64,000 bases of DNA from Rufibacter roseus (GCF_001647285.1 NZ_LRML01000010.1:62001-126000); one strand, 5' to 3'. Positions 8,553-17,293 are shown, counted from the stretch's first letter. The notes: generated by a model not told the origin, from the letters alone. Program-made: numbers and translations.

Positions 8553-9809
8553 CTATTTTGACCTGATAGCAATTACAGGATCTAAGTGGGCGGCAATAAC
8601 AGCGGGTATAATACCCGACAGCACCCCAATCACCACCGATACGCCAAGCCCCAGCAGAATGTTGCCCGGCGTAAGGATAATCTCCAACGAGCCCATGGGA
8701 ATAAAGGTTATCAATGAAACGAGCAAAATGCCCACGCCCCCGCCAATGAGGCTCAGGAAAACGCTCTCAAACAGGAACTGGAACAGAATGAAAAAGTTTT
8801 TTGCGCCTAATGATTTTTGAATGCCAATGATGTTGGTGCGCTCTTTCACTGACACAAACATGATGTTGGCAATGCCAAAACCCCCAATCAAAATAGAGAA
8901 GCCCCCAATAATGGCGCCGGCAAAACCAATAATGCCAAACATATCGCTAATGGCGTCGGCCATCATTTCAGAGCGGTTTACGGCAAAGTTGTCTTCTTCA
9001 TAAGGCTTCAGACCCCTGATGGTGCGCATCTTGCCTTTTACCTCGTACTCCAGGTTTTGCAGCCCGGCATCTTCGGCTTTGCCTTTAATCATGAGCACAG
9101 GCTGTATTCCCCGCGGGCCGCTGGCAAACATCTTCCCGAAGGCGCCATACGGCACATAGGCGTTTTTGTCATTAGTAGGCATACCCTCAAATAAGCCAGC
9201 GCCCTGCTTCTCCATAATGCCAATCACGGTGAATTTCTGGCCCCTGATCCGGATATCGCCCCCTAATGGGTTGCTATGGGGAAACAAGTTTTCAGCCACC
9301 TCGGCCCCAATAATAATGACGTTGCGTGAGCCATCTACCTCCTGTTGGGTGAAATAACGACCTTCTTCAATGGGTACTTCGGCCACTTTGTTGAAGTCCA
9401 TTGACACACCCTGTAGCATAATGCCACTCATGCTGTTGTTTTGGTGCTTAAAGGTATTGCCCCCGCGGCGGGCTACAATGGCCACACCCTCGGCATTTTC
9501 TAAGTTTTCGTACAGGTATTTGTACTCACGCACCGTTGCGGGTGGGCGCTGGGCAAACTTCCACCATGGTATGTTGCTGCCGTCGCTGAAAATCCAGGGG
9601 TACCGTTCCACGTACATAATGCGCTCCCCCACAAAGCTCATGCTCTGGCGTATGCTACGCTCCAGAGAATCTACAATGGTAAATACCGAGATAATGGCAA
9701 AAATACCCACGGTTACGCCCAACAACGAAAGAATAGTGCGCAACAGGTTTGATTTAAGCGCCTGCATGGCAAAGACAAAGCTCTCGTATATCAGGCGTAA
9801 ATAAACCAT
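8553..9809 (-). CDS. MacB/FtsX-type ABC transporter permease
   Basis: About 418 residues from ATG 9809 (MVYLRLIYESFVFAMQALKSN); the frame extends to 9875, but that extra N-terminus has no family likeness. Layout is that of MacB-type permeases: a first helix (RTILSLLGVTVGIFAIISVFTIVDSL), a large periplasmic MacB_PCD domain (about 50-270, with GRYFTQQEVDGSRNVIIIG and VIGIMEKQGAGLFEG), then three helices (GGFSILIGGFGIANIMFVSVKERTNEIG-like, FESVFLSLIGGGVGILL, LLGLGVSVVIGVLSGIIPA). Such permeases move lipoproteins, peptides or drugs by mechanotransmission with an ATPase and often a membrane-fusion protein; neither is adjacent, so partners must lie elsewhere. Confidence 0.92.
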   Translation of the reverse strand: MVYLRLIYESFVFAMQALKSNLLRTILSLLGVTVGIFAIISVFTIVDSLERSIRQSMSFVGERIMYVERYPWIFSDGSNIPWWKFAQRPPATVREYKYLYENLENAEGVAIVARRGGNTFKHQNNSMSGIMLQGVSMDFNKVAEVPIEEGRYFTQQEVDGSRNVIIIGAEVAENLFPHSNPLGGDIRIRGQKFTVIGIMEKQGAGLFEGMPTNDKNAYVPYGAFGKMFASGPRGIQPVLMIKGKAEDAGLQNLEYEVKGKMRTIRGLKPYEEDNFAVNRSEMMADAISDMFGIIGFAGAIIGGFSILIGGFGIANIMFVSVKERTNIIGIQKSLGAKNFFILFQFLFESVFLSLIGGGVGILLVSLITFIPMGSLEIILTPGNILLGLGVSVVIGVLSGIIPAVIAAHLDPVIAIRSK

Positions 9810-9996
9810 AGAGAATGAGCGAAATATATTAGGGAGGAGTATGGGTTTGGTTGCTGCTAAACACACCAGGTGCAACTGGTTCTTTATCAGTCGTTCAAAG
9901 ACGGGATTTATTACATCAAGACCTGGGCAGACTATAGAAAATAGCTATACCTACACATATTTGGGCTGAAAGTAAGATAAATTCACCTAAACTGCC

Positions 9997-10004
9997 TACC
10001 TTTG
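9997..10004 (+). promoter_or_regulatory. -7 box TACCTTTG before queA
   Basis: Exact match to TAnnTTTG, 42 nt before the queA start. No good -33 TTTG at the usual spacing. Confidence 0.45.
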
Positions 10005-10045
10005 CCCTCTATTTCTGGAAATATTTTAATACCGTAATATTAAAT

Positions 10046-11092
10046 ATGAAATTATCCGAGTTCAAGTTTGACCTGCCAATTGAGTTAATGGCTAGCCATC
10101 CGGCCCAAAACCGTGATGAAGCACGCATGATGGTAGTGCACCGCGACAGCGGTAAAATTGAGCACAAAATCTTCAAAGATGTCATTCATTACTTTGATGA
10201 AGGTGATGTAATGGTGTCTAACAACACAAAGGTGTTCCCTGCCCGCCTGTACGGCAACAAAGAGAAAACCGGTGCTAAAATTGAGGTGTTCTTGCTGCGC
10301 GAGCTAGACCAACGCATTCACCTGTGGGATGTATTGGTAGACCCTGCCCGTAAAATAAGAGTAGGTAACAAACTTTACTTCGGCGAGAGCGATCTGGTAG
10401 CAGAAGTGATTGACAACACTACTTCCAGAGGCCGTACCATCAAATTTTTATTTGACGGTTCTGACGAGGACTTTTACAAAACCATACATGATCTGGGCGA
10501 AACGCCGCTGCCTAAGTACATTAAGCGCGAGCCGGAGCCAGAAGATCAGGAGCGTTACCAAACAGTTTACGCAGAGGTAACTGGTGCCGTGGCGGCGCCA
10601 ACCGCAGGTCTGCACTTCACCAAAGAGGTATTAAAGCGTCTTGAACTGAAAGGAGTAGACGTTTCTCCTATTACCCTGCACGTAGGGTTAGGTACTTTCC
10701 GCCAGGTAGACGTAGAAGACCTGACCAAGCACAAAATGGATTCTGAGCAGTTCTTTGTGCCGGAAGAAACGAGTAAAATAGTAAACCGTGCGCTTGACGC
10801 TAAAAGACGCGTTTGCGCCATCGGAACCACTACTATGCGTGCGTTGGAGTCATCTGTGTCGGCCAACAGCCGCTTGAAGCCTAACGAAGGCTGGACTGAT
10901 CGGTTCATCTTCCCTCCGTATGACTTTAAAATTGCCAACAGCCTGATCACGAACTTCCACATGCCGGAATCTACCCTGCTCATGATGGCAGCTGCCTTTG
11001 GTGGATATGACCTGATTATGGAAGCGTACCAAACCGCTATCAAAGAGAAATACCGCTTCTTTAGCTACGGTGATGTTATGCTGATTCTGTAA
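10046..11092 (+). CDS. queA: tRNA preQ1 34 S-adenosylmethionine ribosyltransferase-isomerase QueA
   Basis: 348 residues, the usual length. QueA transfers and isomerises the ribosyl group of S-adenosylmethionine onto 7-aminomethyl-7-deazaguanine in the tRNA wobble position, giving epoxyqueuosine. Family landmarks: N-terminal [36 protein letters not shown], the [11 protein letters not shown] segment, [10 protein letters not shown], the [13 protein letters not shown] stretch, [11 protein letters not shown], and the C-terminal [21 protein letters not shown]. It is a single-gene unit with a -7 box in front and a strong hairpin terminator 19 nt after the stop. No other queuosine gene is in the window. 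Confidence 0.98.
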   Translation: MKLSEFKFDLPIELMASHPAQNRDEARMMVVHRDSGKIEHKIFKDVIHYFDEGDVMVSNNTKVFPARLYGNKEKTGAKIEVFLLRELDQRIHLWDVLVDPARKIRVGNKLYFGESDLVAEVIDNTTSRGRTIKFLFDGSDEDFYKTIHDLGETPLPKYIKREPEPEDQERYQTVYAEVTGAVAAPTAGLHFTKEVLKRLELKGVDVSPITLHVGLGTFRQVDVEDLTKHKMDSEQFFVPEETSKIVNRALDAKRRVCAIGTTTMRALESSVSANSRLKPNEGWTDRFIFPPYDFKIANSLITNFHMPESTLLMMAAAFGGYDLIMEAYQTAIKEKYRFFSYGDVMLIL

Positions 11093-11110
11093 GTTGCATC
11101 TTCCTAAAAC

Positions 11111-11145
11111 AAAAAGCCCCGCCGGAAAAACTGGCGGGGCTTTTT
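11111..11145 (+). terminator. Rho-independent terminator of queA
   Basis: AAAAAGCCCCGCC and GGCGGGGCTTTTT form a perfect 13-bp stem ending in a T-run; the A-run on the other side makes it bidirectional in form. Confidence 0.92.
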
Positions 11146-11183
11146 GTTTTAGGCCTGTTTTCTGAAAAAGAAGCCTAAAACAA
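11144..11183. repeat. Nested palindrome family, copy 4
   Basis: TTGTTTTAGGCCT and AGCCTAAAACAA pair almost perfectly around GTTTTCTGAAAAAGA. It begins in the T-run of the queA terminator. Confidence 0.75.
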
Positions 11184-11278
11184 TAACTTGATTATTGCAA
11201 CCTGATCAGAACCAACGGTTTAAATTTTTCAGTAGTTTGGGGCGCATTTTGTAAAAACAGCTCATAAACGCATACGCC

Positions 11279-11929
11279 ATGCAAGGCCCAAATCTAAACA
11301 CGGTTTATCCGCTGCCTCATCATCACAAGTTGGTGTTCCTGAAAAACATCATTAAAAATCCGCTAATTGAGATTGGAGACTTTACTTATTATGATGATCT
11401 GGAAGACCCTCTGAACTTTGAGAAGAATGTTCTTTACCATTTCGATTTTTTAGGAGACAAACTCATTATAGGAAAGTTTTGTGCTCTGGCCTCTGGGGTG
11501 CGGTTTATCATGAACGGCGGCAACCACGAAACAAAGCCTGTGTCTACCTATCCTTTCGGTATATTCGGAAATGGCTGGGAGAAAGTGATGGAAGGTGTTG
11601 AGCTACACGAGAAATATCCTTCTAAAGGAGACACAGTAGTAGGGCATGACGTCTGGATTGGGTTAGAGGCGGTGATCATGCCGGGCGTGAAAGTTGGTAA
11701 TGGAGCCGTCATCGCGACAAAGTCTGTAGTGACCAAAGACGTACCCGACTATGCCGTGGTGGCCGGTAATCCGGCACAGGTGGTAAAGATGCGCTTCAGC
11801 CCAGAGCAGGTTCAGACGCTGTTGAACGTGGCATGGTGGCATTGGCCTGTTGAGAAGATAACCGAGCACCTGCAATTAATAAATTCCTCAGATGTGGAGG
11901 GGTTGGCAGAGGTGGCGCAAATGCTGTAG
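11279..11929 (+). CDS. Vat/CatB-type O-acetyltransferase (xenobiotic acyltransferase family)
   Basis: 216 residues, the usual length of Vat streptogramin A acetyltransferases. The fold is a left-handed beta-helix of hexapeptide repeats followed by a C-terminal helix. Landmarks: GDFTYYDD (33-40), VLYHFDFLGDKLIIGKFCAL (51-70), GVRFIMNGGNHE with the catalytic-type His83, STYPFGIFGNGWEK (89-102), VGHDVWIGLEAVIMPGVKVGNGAVIATKSVVTKDVPDYAVVAGNPA split over 121-166, and WWHWPVEKI near the end. These match Vat proteins more closely than plain CatB. Acetyl-CoA should be the donor; the acceptor may be a streptogramin-like or other hydroxyl compound. It stands alone with no mobile element nearby, which argues for an intrinsic chromosomal gene. 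Confidence 0.88.
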   Translation: MQGPNLNTVYPLPHHHKLVFLKNIIKNPLIEIGDFTYYDDLEDPLNFEKNVLYHFDFLGDKLIIGKFCALASGVRFIMNGGNHETKPVSTYPFGIFGNGWEKVMEGVELHEKYPSKGDTVVGHDVWIGLEAVIMPGVKVGNGAVIATKSVVTKDVPDYAVVAGNPAQVVKMRFSPEQVQTLLNVAWWHWPVEKITEHLQLINSSDVEGLAEVAQML

Positions 11930-12081
11930 CAGGCGGTTAGGATTGTTTGAAAACCAATGGTTTATACTTGTTTTCTTTCAAAAAATTATTTGTAGCCCAA
12001 AACTGATTTTATTGAAATAATCCTAACTTTATAAAATAAACTTGTTTGTAGAGCTGGCCGCGCCGTAAAAAAGGGAGTACC

Positions 12082-12153
12082 ATGCCTGAGGAACTTACAA
12101 GCATTTTATGTGAATCTGATGGCTTAGATAATGTGTTGAATGGGAGCGAATAA
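12082..12153 (+). CDS. Possible 23-residue leader ORF overlapping the kinase start
   Basis: ATG at 12082 encodes MPEELTSILCESDGLDNVLNG plus SE and stops at 12153, overlapping the following kinase ORF by 14 nt in another frame. AAGGGAG stands 8-10 nt before the ATG, an unusually good Shine-Dalgarno match for this phylum, whereas the kinase ATG at 12140 has none. This arrangement would allow translational coupling. It may equally be chance; composition gives no decisive signal. Confidence 0.35.
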   Translation: MPEELTSILCESDGLDNVLNGSE

Positions 12154-14788
12154 CGAAAACAGCCCTACGCAGCAGCGGAGTGAAGAACAATGGAGGCAGC
12201 ACAGTACCGAAGGTCATTTACCTTCTGTGGGTACTCCCGCTACTACATTTTCTTCTTCAGCTGATAATGCTGTGTCTACCCCTGATCAGGAACTAGAGCA
12301 GGCTCGCCAGGCTTTGCAAAGCATGCGTCAGGAGTTGGCAACGGTGCGGCAGGAGTTGGAAGAAGCCCGCAGGCAGATTAATCTTTTTTCTGTTGGCGGA
12401 TCTGCCTTTGCTAGTACAGAAGAGCTTACCGAGTTTAGGCGTGTGCAAGAGCTGGAACGCTTAGGCAAAGAAGTACTGGAAAAAACCACTACGCCAGGCA
12501 GTACTTTAGAAGAAATCATTTCCTTTTACTTAGCAGGTATTGAGAAGATCCATGAAGGCATGATATGCTCTTGCATGCGCCTTGAGGGAAGTCAACTGTT
12601 CATGATTGCCGCACCTAGTTTGCCTGCTCCTTTTGCCTCGGCAGTAAATGGAGCTACCATAGGCAGGGCAGCAGGTTCTTGCGGTACAGCGGCTTATTTT
12701 GGCGAAAAAGTAATTGCCACTGATATTGCGCAAGATGAGAGGTGGCAGCATGTAAAAGAGCTTGCCCTTTCTTGTGGGTTGAAAGCTAGCTGGGCGTTTC
12801 CCATCATGCGCGCCAACAAATCAGTACTGGGTACCCTTTCAGTCTATTACAACCAGCCCAAAGCACCAACTCCAGAAGAAGAAGCCTCTTTAGAAAGTGT
12901 GAGTAGCCTGCTGCAGCTTATTTTGGAAAATAAATTAGCTGACCAAGCATTGCGTGAAAGCAACGAGCGGTTCAATCTGGCCGCCGCCGCCACTAATGAT
13001 GCCATCTATGACTGGGCCATTCCTTCTGATGAAATGCGCTGGGGTGAAGGCTTTGAAAGAATGTTCGGGTTGGGGCGTACCAAAGAAAACTCATCTTTGG
13101 AGGCCTGGAAGAAAAGATTGCACCCAGAAGACCGTGAAAAAGTAGTAGCCTCATTAGCAGCCACTTTAGAAGATCCTGACAAAGACCATTGGGGCATGGA
13201 ATACCGCATCATCAAAGCCGATGGCAATTGCAAACATGTTTCTGAGCGTGGATTTATAGTACGAAACGAGAACCGTAAAGCTATAAGAATGGTAGGGGCT
13301 TTGCAGGATGTAACAGAGCAAAAGTTAGCAGAAGAAGAGCTCCGTAAACTTTCTGTTATTGCCAAAGAAACCATTAACGGTGTAATTATACTGGAGCCCG
13401 ATTTTAAAGTGCAGTGGGTAAACCATTCATTTACTAAAATCACAGGTTATACGCTAGATGAAGTGCAAGGCTCACCTCCTGGTCAATTTCTGAATGGCGA
13501 GGAAACTGACCGAGCCGTCATGCAGTACATTAGGCAGCAACTGGAAAGAAAGCATCCGTTTGAGTGTGAGCTGTTGCAATATGCCAAGTCCGGCCGAAAG
13601 TGCTGGATCAGATTACAGGTGCAGCCCCTCTTTGATGACCAAGGGCAGGTAAAAAATTTCTTTGCCCTGCTCACTGATATAACGCAGGAAAAGAAAGAGG
13701 AGCAACAGCTAAAACTGCTGGAGTCTGTCATTAAAAACGCTCATGAGGCTATTGCGGTAAGCAAGGTGTTCCCAAAGTCGAAGCTTAGGCCCAGAACTAT
13801 ATTCTGCAACAAGGCCTACCTTGATCTGACAGGCTATTTAGCAGAGGAAGTGATAGCCAAACAGCCCTTGCTGCTTAGCGGGCCAGAAACAGATATGGCT
13901 GCCCTGCAAGTACTGGAGCAAGCCATACAAGATACCCGAGCACATGAAACAGAACTGCTGGGGTACAAGAAATCTGGAGAGAAATTCTGGGCACATGTTT
14001 CACTGATTCCCATATTCAACAAGCAGAACCAAATCACCCACTGGCTTACCATGATGCGCGATATTTCCGCGCGCAAAGTATATGAACGGGAGCGGGAGCT
14101 TCTCATCTCTGAGCTTTCACAGAACAACGCAGATCTAAAGCAGTATTCATTTATTGCCTCGCATAATCTGAGGGCGCCCCTCTCTAACCTCAAAGGAATT
14201 GTCAACTTGATTGACATGGACAAAATGCCCGATGGTCAAAACAAGTTGCTGATAGAGAAATTCAAAGAATCTACTTTGCAGCTCAGCACTGTAATTGATG
14301 ATTTGTTGGACGTGCTGGTGATCCGGAATGGGGTGGAAGTAAAGAAAGAGCGGGTACACCTGCAAGATGCCTTTGAAAAAGTAAAGGCTTCAGTAGAGGA
14401 GCTATTGAAAGAAACAGGTGCCACCCTAGAGACCGATTTTTCTGCGGTGCCGGAAGTAGAATACAACCCAGGGTACATGCACAGTATCTTGCTGAACCTG
14501 CTCACAAACGCTATCAAGTACCGCTCGCCAGACCGGAAGTTGCAAATAGTAGTGAAAGCAGTGGATTTGCAGGGACGACCCGCGCTGCAGTTTTCTGATA
14601 ATGGCCTTGGTGTTGACCTTAGTCGTTTCAGAGAACGTATTTTCGGATTATACCAGCGTTTCCACAAACACAAAGACAGCAAAGGCATGGGGCTGTACAT
14701 TGCGCAGTCTCAGGCGAAAGCCATGGGCGGACTGCTGCTGGTAGACAGTGAAGTGAACGTGGGTACTACTTTTACCCTGTTGTTTTAG
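12140..14788 (+). CDS. GAF-PAS hybrid sensor histidine kinase
   Basis: 882 residues, soluble (no membrane helix). In order: a low-complexity N-terminus, a coiled coil (about 50-90, EQARQALQSMRQELATVRQE), a GAF domain (about 110-270, with GMICSCMRLEGSQL and CGTAAYFGEKVIATDIAQDERW), three PAS/PAC modules (about 275-395, 400-525, 528-650), then the kinase core. The H-box SHNLRAPLSN puts the phospho-accepting His near 674. The ATPase part has N-box LLNLLTNAIKYRS, G1 DNGLGVD and G2 GMGLYIAQS. It should autophosphorylate in response to a cytoplasmic cue read by GAF/PAS. No response regulator is adjacent, so it is an orphan kinase. A second orphan PAS kinase lies at 32063-34183. Confidence 0.95.
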   Translation: MGANNENSPTQQRSEEQWRQHSTEGHLPSVGTPATTFSSSADNAVSTPDQELEQARQALQSMRQELATVRQELEEARRQINLFSVGGSAFASTEELTEFRRVQELERLGKEVLEKTTTPGSTLEEIISFYLAGIEKIHEGMICSCMRLEGSQLFMIAAPSLPAPFASAVNGATIGRAAGSCGTAAYFGEKVIATDIAQDERWQHVKELALSCGLKASWAFPIMRANKSVLGTLSVYYNQPKAPTPEEEASLESVSSLLQLILENKLADQALRESNERFNLAAAATNDAIYDWAIPSDEMRWGEGFERMFGLGRTKENSSLEAWKKRLHPEDREKVVASLAATLEDPDKDHWGMEYRIIKADGNCKHVSERGFIVRNENRKAIRMVGALQDVTEQKLAEEELRKLSVIAKETINGVIILEPDFKVQWVNHSFTKITGYTLDEVQGSPPGQFLNGEETDRAVMQYIRQQLERKHPFECELLQYAKSGRKCWIRLQVQPLFDDQGQVKNFFALLTDITQEKKEEQQLKLLESVIKNAHEAIAVSKVFPKSKLRPRTIFCNKAYLDLTGYLAEEVIAKQPLLLSGPETDMAALQVLEQAIQDTRAHETELLGYKKSGEKFWAHVSLIPIFNKQNQITHWLTMMRDISARKVYERERELLISELSQNNADLKQYSFIASHNLRAPLSNLKGIVNLIDMDKMPDGQNKLLIEKFKESTLQLSTVIDDLLDVLVIRNGVEVKKERVHLQDAFEKVKASVEELLKETGATLETDFSAVPEVEYNPGYMHSILLNLLTNAIKYRSPDRKLQIVVKAVDLQGRPALQFSDNGLGVDLSRFRERIFGLYQRFHKHKDSKGMGLYIAQSQAKAMGGLLLVDSEVNVGTTFTLLF

Positions 14789-14815
14789 TTGGTGCCAAGG
14801 TAATTCTTGTGATAC

Positions 14816-14851
14816 GTTTTCGCCTTGGTTTTTGAAAAGTAGGGGTAAAAC
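14816..14851. repeat. Nested palindrome family, copy 5
   Basis: GTTTTCGCCTTGG and AGGGGTAAAAC around TTTTTGAAAAGT, 28 nt after the kinase stop and 41 nt before ispD. Confidence 0.6.
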
Positions 14852-14892
14852 AGGGTTGCCTGCAGGCAGAGCTAACTGTAACTTGCAACGGA

Positions 14893-15594
14893 ATGTCAGT
14901 AACAGATTTTAAAAAATACGCCATTATAGTAGCCGGTGGTTCAGGTAGCCGCATGCAGGCAGCTATGCCCAAGCAGTATCTGCCAATTGCCGGAGAACCG
15001 GTGCTTATGCACACCATCCGTAAATTTGCTGACTATGATGCGGCCATTGATGTTGTGGTGGTTTTGCCCGCTCACGAAATAGAAGCCTGGCAAGGGCTTT
15101 GTGCTGAACATGGCTTTGTATTACCCCATCAGATTGTAGCCGGCGGCGATACCCGGTTTCAGTCGGTGCAGAATGGGCTGGCTGCTCTTTTTCATGCTGA
15201 TGAAGGTGTAGTGGCCGTGCATGACGGTGTCAGGCCGTTTGTAGATGCTGCTATTCTGGACAGTGCTTATCAAATGGCTCATGCAGAAGGTAGCGCAGTG
15301 GTAGCTGTCTCGCTAAAAGACTCACTAAGGAAAGTGACTGGGGGCAAAGGTGGCAAGTCTAAAGCTGTTGACCGATCAGCATTCCGATTAGTGCAAACTC
15401 CACAGTGCTTCCGGCTGCCTTTGTTGCGCCGCGCGTACGAGCAAGAGGAAATTCCTTTGTTCACCGATGATGCCTCTGTAGTAGAACGGTTCGGGCATCG
15501 TATACATCTGGTAGAGGGCAATTACCGCAACATCAAACTCACCACCCCGGAAGATCTTGTATTGGCTGAGGCATTTTTGAGAAAGCTGAAATAA
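14893..15594 (+). CDS. ispD: 2-C-methyl-D-erythritol 4-phosphate cytidylyltransferase IspD
   Basis: 233 residues, usual length. IspD joins CTP and MEP to make CDP-ME in the non-mevalonate isoprenoid pathway. The nucleotide-binding signature is VAGGSGSRMQAAMPKQYL (13-30), with Arg20 and Lys27 in the positions used for catalysis. VHDGVRPFVD (about 108-117) binds cytidine, and the C-terminal TDDASVVERFGHRIHLVEGN is also typical. It follows the histidine kinase by 104 nt with a palindrome between; no other MEP-pathway gene is present. Confidence 0.97.
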   Translation: MSVTDFKKYAIIVAGGSGSRMQAAMPKQYLPIAGEPVLMHTIRKFADYDAAIDVVVVLPAHEIEAWQGLCAEHGFVLPHQIVAGGDTRFQSVQNGLAALFHADEGVVAVHDGVRPFVDAAILDSAYQMAHAEGSAVVAVSLKDSLRKVTGGKGGKSKAVDRSAFRLVQTPQCFRLPLLRRAYEQEEIPLFTDDASVVERFGHRIHLVEGNYRNIKLTTPEDLVLAEAFLRKLK

Positions 15595-15651
15595 GTTATT
15601 GGTGGGGAAGCATTTGCATACATATCTGATCCTGAATTCCAGAACCACAAT

Positions 15652-16123
15652 TTCCTGATACTCCCTTTGAAAGGGCAGGTGAAGTTTACTCCTGCCAACT
15701 CACGCATTCCTAGTCTTTCTCTTAACGGTCATCCTGAGCCTGTCGAAGGATCTAACGAAGACTCTTTCTCTAGTTTCAGCTTTACCACTTGCCGTTGTTG
15801 CGAGTTATCATCAACAACTACAACTAAACTTTGTTCCTGCTCCCGATTTTCATAGCCCCCGCATATCCATGGTCTCACAAGACAGCCCTCTCCGTCTCTT
15901 TGGCTCCGTGCGCTCACGGCCGCGAGGCCCCGCCGGGTGGATTCGCACTGCCCTTTTCACTAGACCTTCGGTCTTGCCGCTAGCGCGGCACCGCTCAAAG
16001 CGAGGTGCTCATCCCCACGGCTGGTATCAGTTCCAATTCTGCCCCATGTGTTGCTCTTGAACTATGGCTGATAGTTTTCTATTAATGCAGTCCCTGGGTA
16101 GTGTCACTCGCGCTGCGCGCATC
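15652..16123 (+). repeat. Long intergenic element B, copy 1
   Basis: Non-coding element of about 0.47 kb, same orientation as copy 2 (34355-34839). Shared landmarks in order: TTCCTGATACTCCC, a short hairpin box (ctttgaaaggg), GAAGGATCTAACGAAGAC, GCTTTACCACTTGCCGTTG, then a nearly identical core from 15883 (CAGCCCTCTCCGTCTCTTTG onward through CACGGCCGCGAGGCCCCGCC) to GGCTGGTATCAGTTCCA, and an end at TCACTCGCGCTGCGCGCATC. The core is GC-rich and full of potential stems (CACGGCCGCGAGG; GACCTTCGGTC). It fills almost the whole gap between ispD and the ABC ATPase. No transposase or target duplication is visible. Confidence 0.75.
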
Positions 16124-16175
16124 ACTTTTTAGATACTTGCTGGAATGATGCTTATTGAGTGATTGCTTAAAAAAC

Positions 16176-16919
16176 TTAAGGCAATGGATTCTCTAAAAGC
16201 TGTTGATGTGCCAAAACAGTTTCTAGCGACAAGGGTTCCAGAGTAGGCTGGGGGTGAGAAAGGTTGAGCAGGTAGCCTTGAAGAGGAAGCAAGTTGAGCA
16301 GGTCATGTGTAATGCAGAGAACCGTTTGTTGCTGTTTTTTTACCCAACTGGCCATTAAATCGAATACGCGCTTCTTGTGGTACACATCTAACTGTTGCGT
16401 GGGTTCGTCAAGTAGCACCAAGGGTGTGTTCTGGAGCATGAGCTGGGCCAGCCAAACAAGCTGCTGCTCTCCGCCAGACAAATCAGTGAAGGTGCGGTTG
16501 CTCAGGTGAGATATCTGAAGATGGTGCAGCACGGAATCTGCCTGAGCATAATCTGCAGAGGTGTAATGGTCTAGCAGTTTCTTATGCCGGAAAAGTCCCA
16601 TCACCACCAACTCACGCACTAGCACCGGAAAAGCTACATTGTTTTTCTGCGGAAGGTAGGAAAGAGTTTTGGCAATGGCCCCCGTGCGCTGCGGCAAGCG
16701 CTGCCCCTGTACTAGAACCTGCCCCTGGTATGGGATCTGACCAGTCAGGGCTTTCAAAAAGGTAGATTTGCCGCTGCCGTTGTGCCCAATAATGGCTACA
16801 AATGAAGGCTCGGGAACTAAAAAAGAAAGGTTGCGGATTAACACGCGCTCTGCGTACCCCGCAACCAGTTCTTTTATTTCTAAAACGGAATCTTTCAATG
16901 AGTAATGATTAATGAACAA
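16176..16919 (-). CDS. ABC transporter ATP-binding protein (iron-chelate/FecE-like type)
   Basis: 247 residues. Walker A GHNGSGKST (about 45-53), Q-loop LPQKN (about 90), signature LSGGEQQLVWLAQLML (about 145), Walker B PLVLLDEPTQQLD and switch His in CITHD are all intact, so it should hydrolyse ATP. The subfamily resembles BtuD/FecE/ZnuC importers. No permease or binding protein is adjacent, so it is an orphan subunit. The ATG at 16919 falls within an AT-rich inverted repeat (16897-16964); translation may really begin at TTG 16898 (in SLKDSVLEIKEL), since residues before that have no family match. Confidence 0.88.
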   Translation of the reverse strand: MFINHYSLKDSVLEIKELVAGYAERVLIRNLSFLVPEPSFVAIIGHNGSGKSTFLKALTGQIPYQGQVLVQGQRLPQRTGAIAKTLSYLPQKNNVAFPVLVRELVVMGLFRHKKLLDHYTSADYAQADSVLHHLQISHLSNRTFTDLSGGEQQLVWLAQLMLQNTPLVLLDEPTQQLDVYHKKRVFDLMASWVKKQQQTVLCITHDLLNLLPLQGYLLNLSHPQPTLEPLSLETVLAHQQLLENPLP

Positions 16920-16964
16920 TGATCAATAAAGCAATTATGCATTTTTGTTTAATCATTACTCATT
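16897..16964. repeat. 16-bp perfect inverted repeat across the ABC gene start
   Basis: AATGAGTAATGATTAA (16897-16912) and TTAATCATTACTCATT (16949-16964) are exact complements separated by 36 nt; a further TCATTAATCATTAAT follows. It covers the 5' end of the ABC ATPase gene. Confidence 0.8.
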
Positions 16965-16976
16965 GCTCATTAATCA

Positions 16977-17198
16977 TTAATATTCGTCCTCGTTAAACAT
17001 GAAGTCTTCTTTGGTAGGATAGTCTGGCCAAACTTCTTCAATGCTCTCATACGGCTGTCCGTCATCCTCCAGAGCCTGTAGGTTCTCTACTACCTCCATA
17101 GGGGCGCCAGAGCGGATAGAGTAGTCAATCAATTCATCTTTGGTAGCTGGCCATGGCGCATCTTCCAGGTAAGAGGCAAGTTCTAGTGTCCAATACAT
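16977..17198 (-). CDS. DUF2795 domain protein
   Basis: 73 residues. MYWTLELASYLEDAPWPATKDELIDYS followed by SGAPMEVVENLQALEDDG and EVWPDYPTKEDF is the pattern of the short, acidic DUF2795 proteins kept throughout Cytophagales and related groups. Function unknown; the acidic surface suggests a binding role but this is inference. Expression signals are unusually clear: a consensus -33/-7 promoter and a TAAGGAGA Shine-Dalgarno before the ATG. Confidence 0.9.
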   Translation of the reverse strand: MYWTLELASYLEDAPWPATKDELIDYSIRSGAPMEVVENLQALEDDGQPYESIEEVWPDYPTKEDFMFNEDEY

Positions 17199-17207
17199 AG
17201 TAGTAAA

Positions 17208-17215
17208 TCTCCTTA
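17208..17215 (-). promoter_or_regulatory. Strong Shine-Dalgarno (TAAGGAGA) of the DUF2795 gene
   Basis: Minus-strand TAAGGAGA about 10 nt before ATG 17198. Such sites are rare in this window, where most genes lack one. Confidence 0.6.
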
Positions 17216-17263
17216 GTTAAGTATATCTGTTGCTAATAGTTTGCAAATCGGTGCAACGGCCTG

Positions 17264-17293
17264 CAAAAATAAAATTTTGTGTGAGAATTCAAA
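17264..17293 (-). promoter_or_regulatory. Consensus Bacteroidota promoter of the DUF2795 gene
   Basis: On the minus strand TTTG (17290-17293), an 18-nt spacer, then TATTTTTG (17264-17271), matching TTTG / TAnnTTTG. The start codon is about 65 nt downstream. Confidence 0.65.

Noticed and set aside
11989-12030. TTTG ... TAACTTT as promoter of the kinase/leader ORF
   Set aside because: Spacing of 31 nt is far outside the usual 17-20 and the -7 box lacks its final G.
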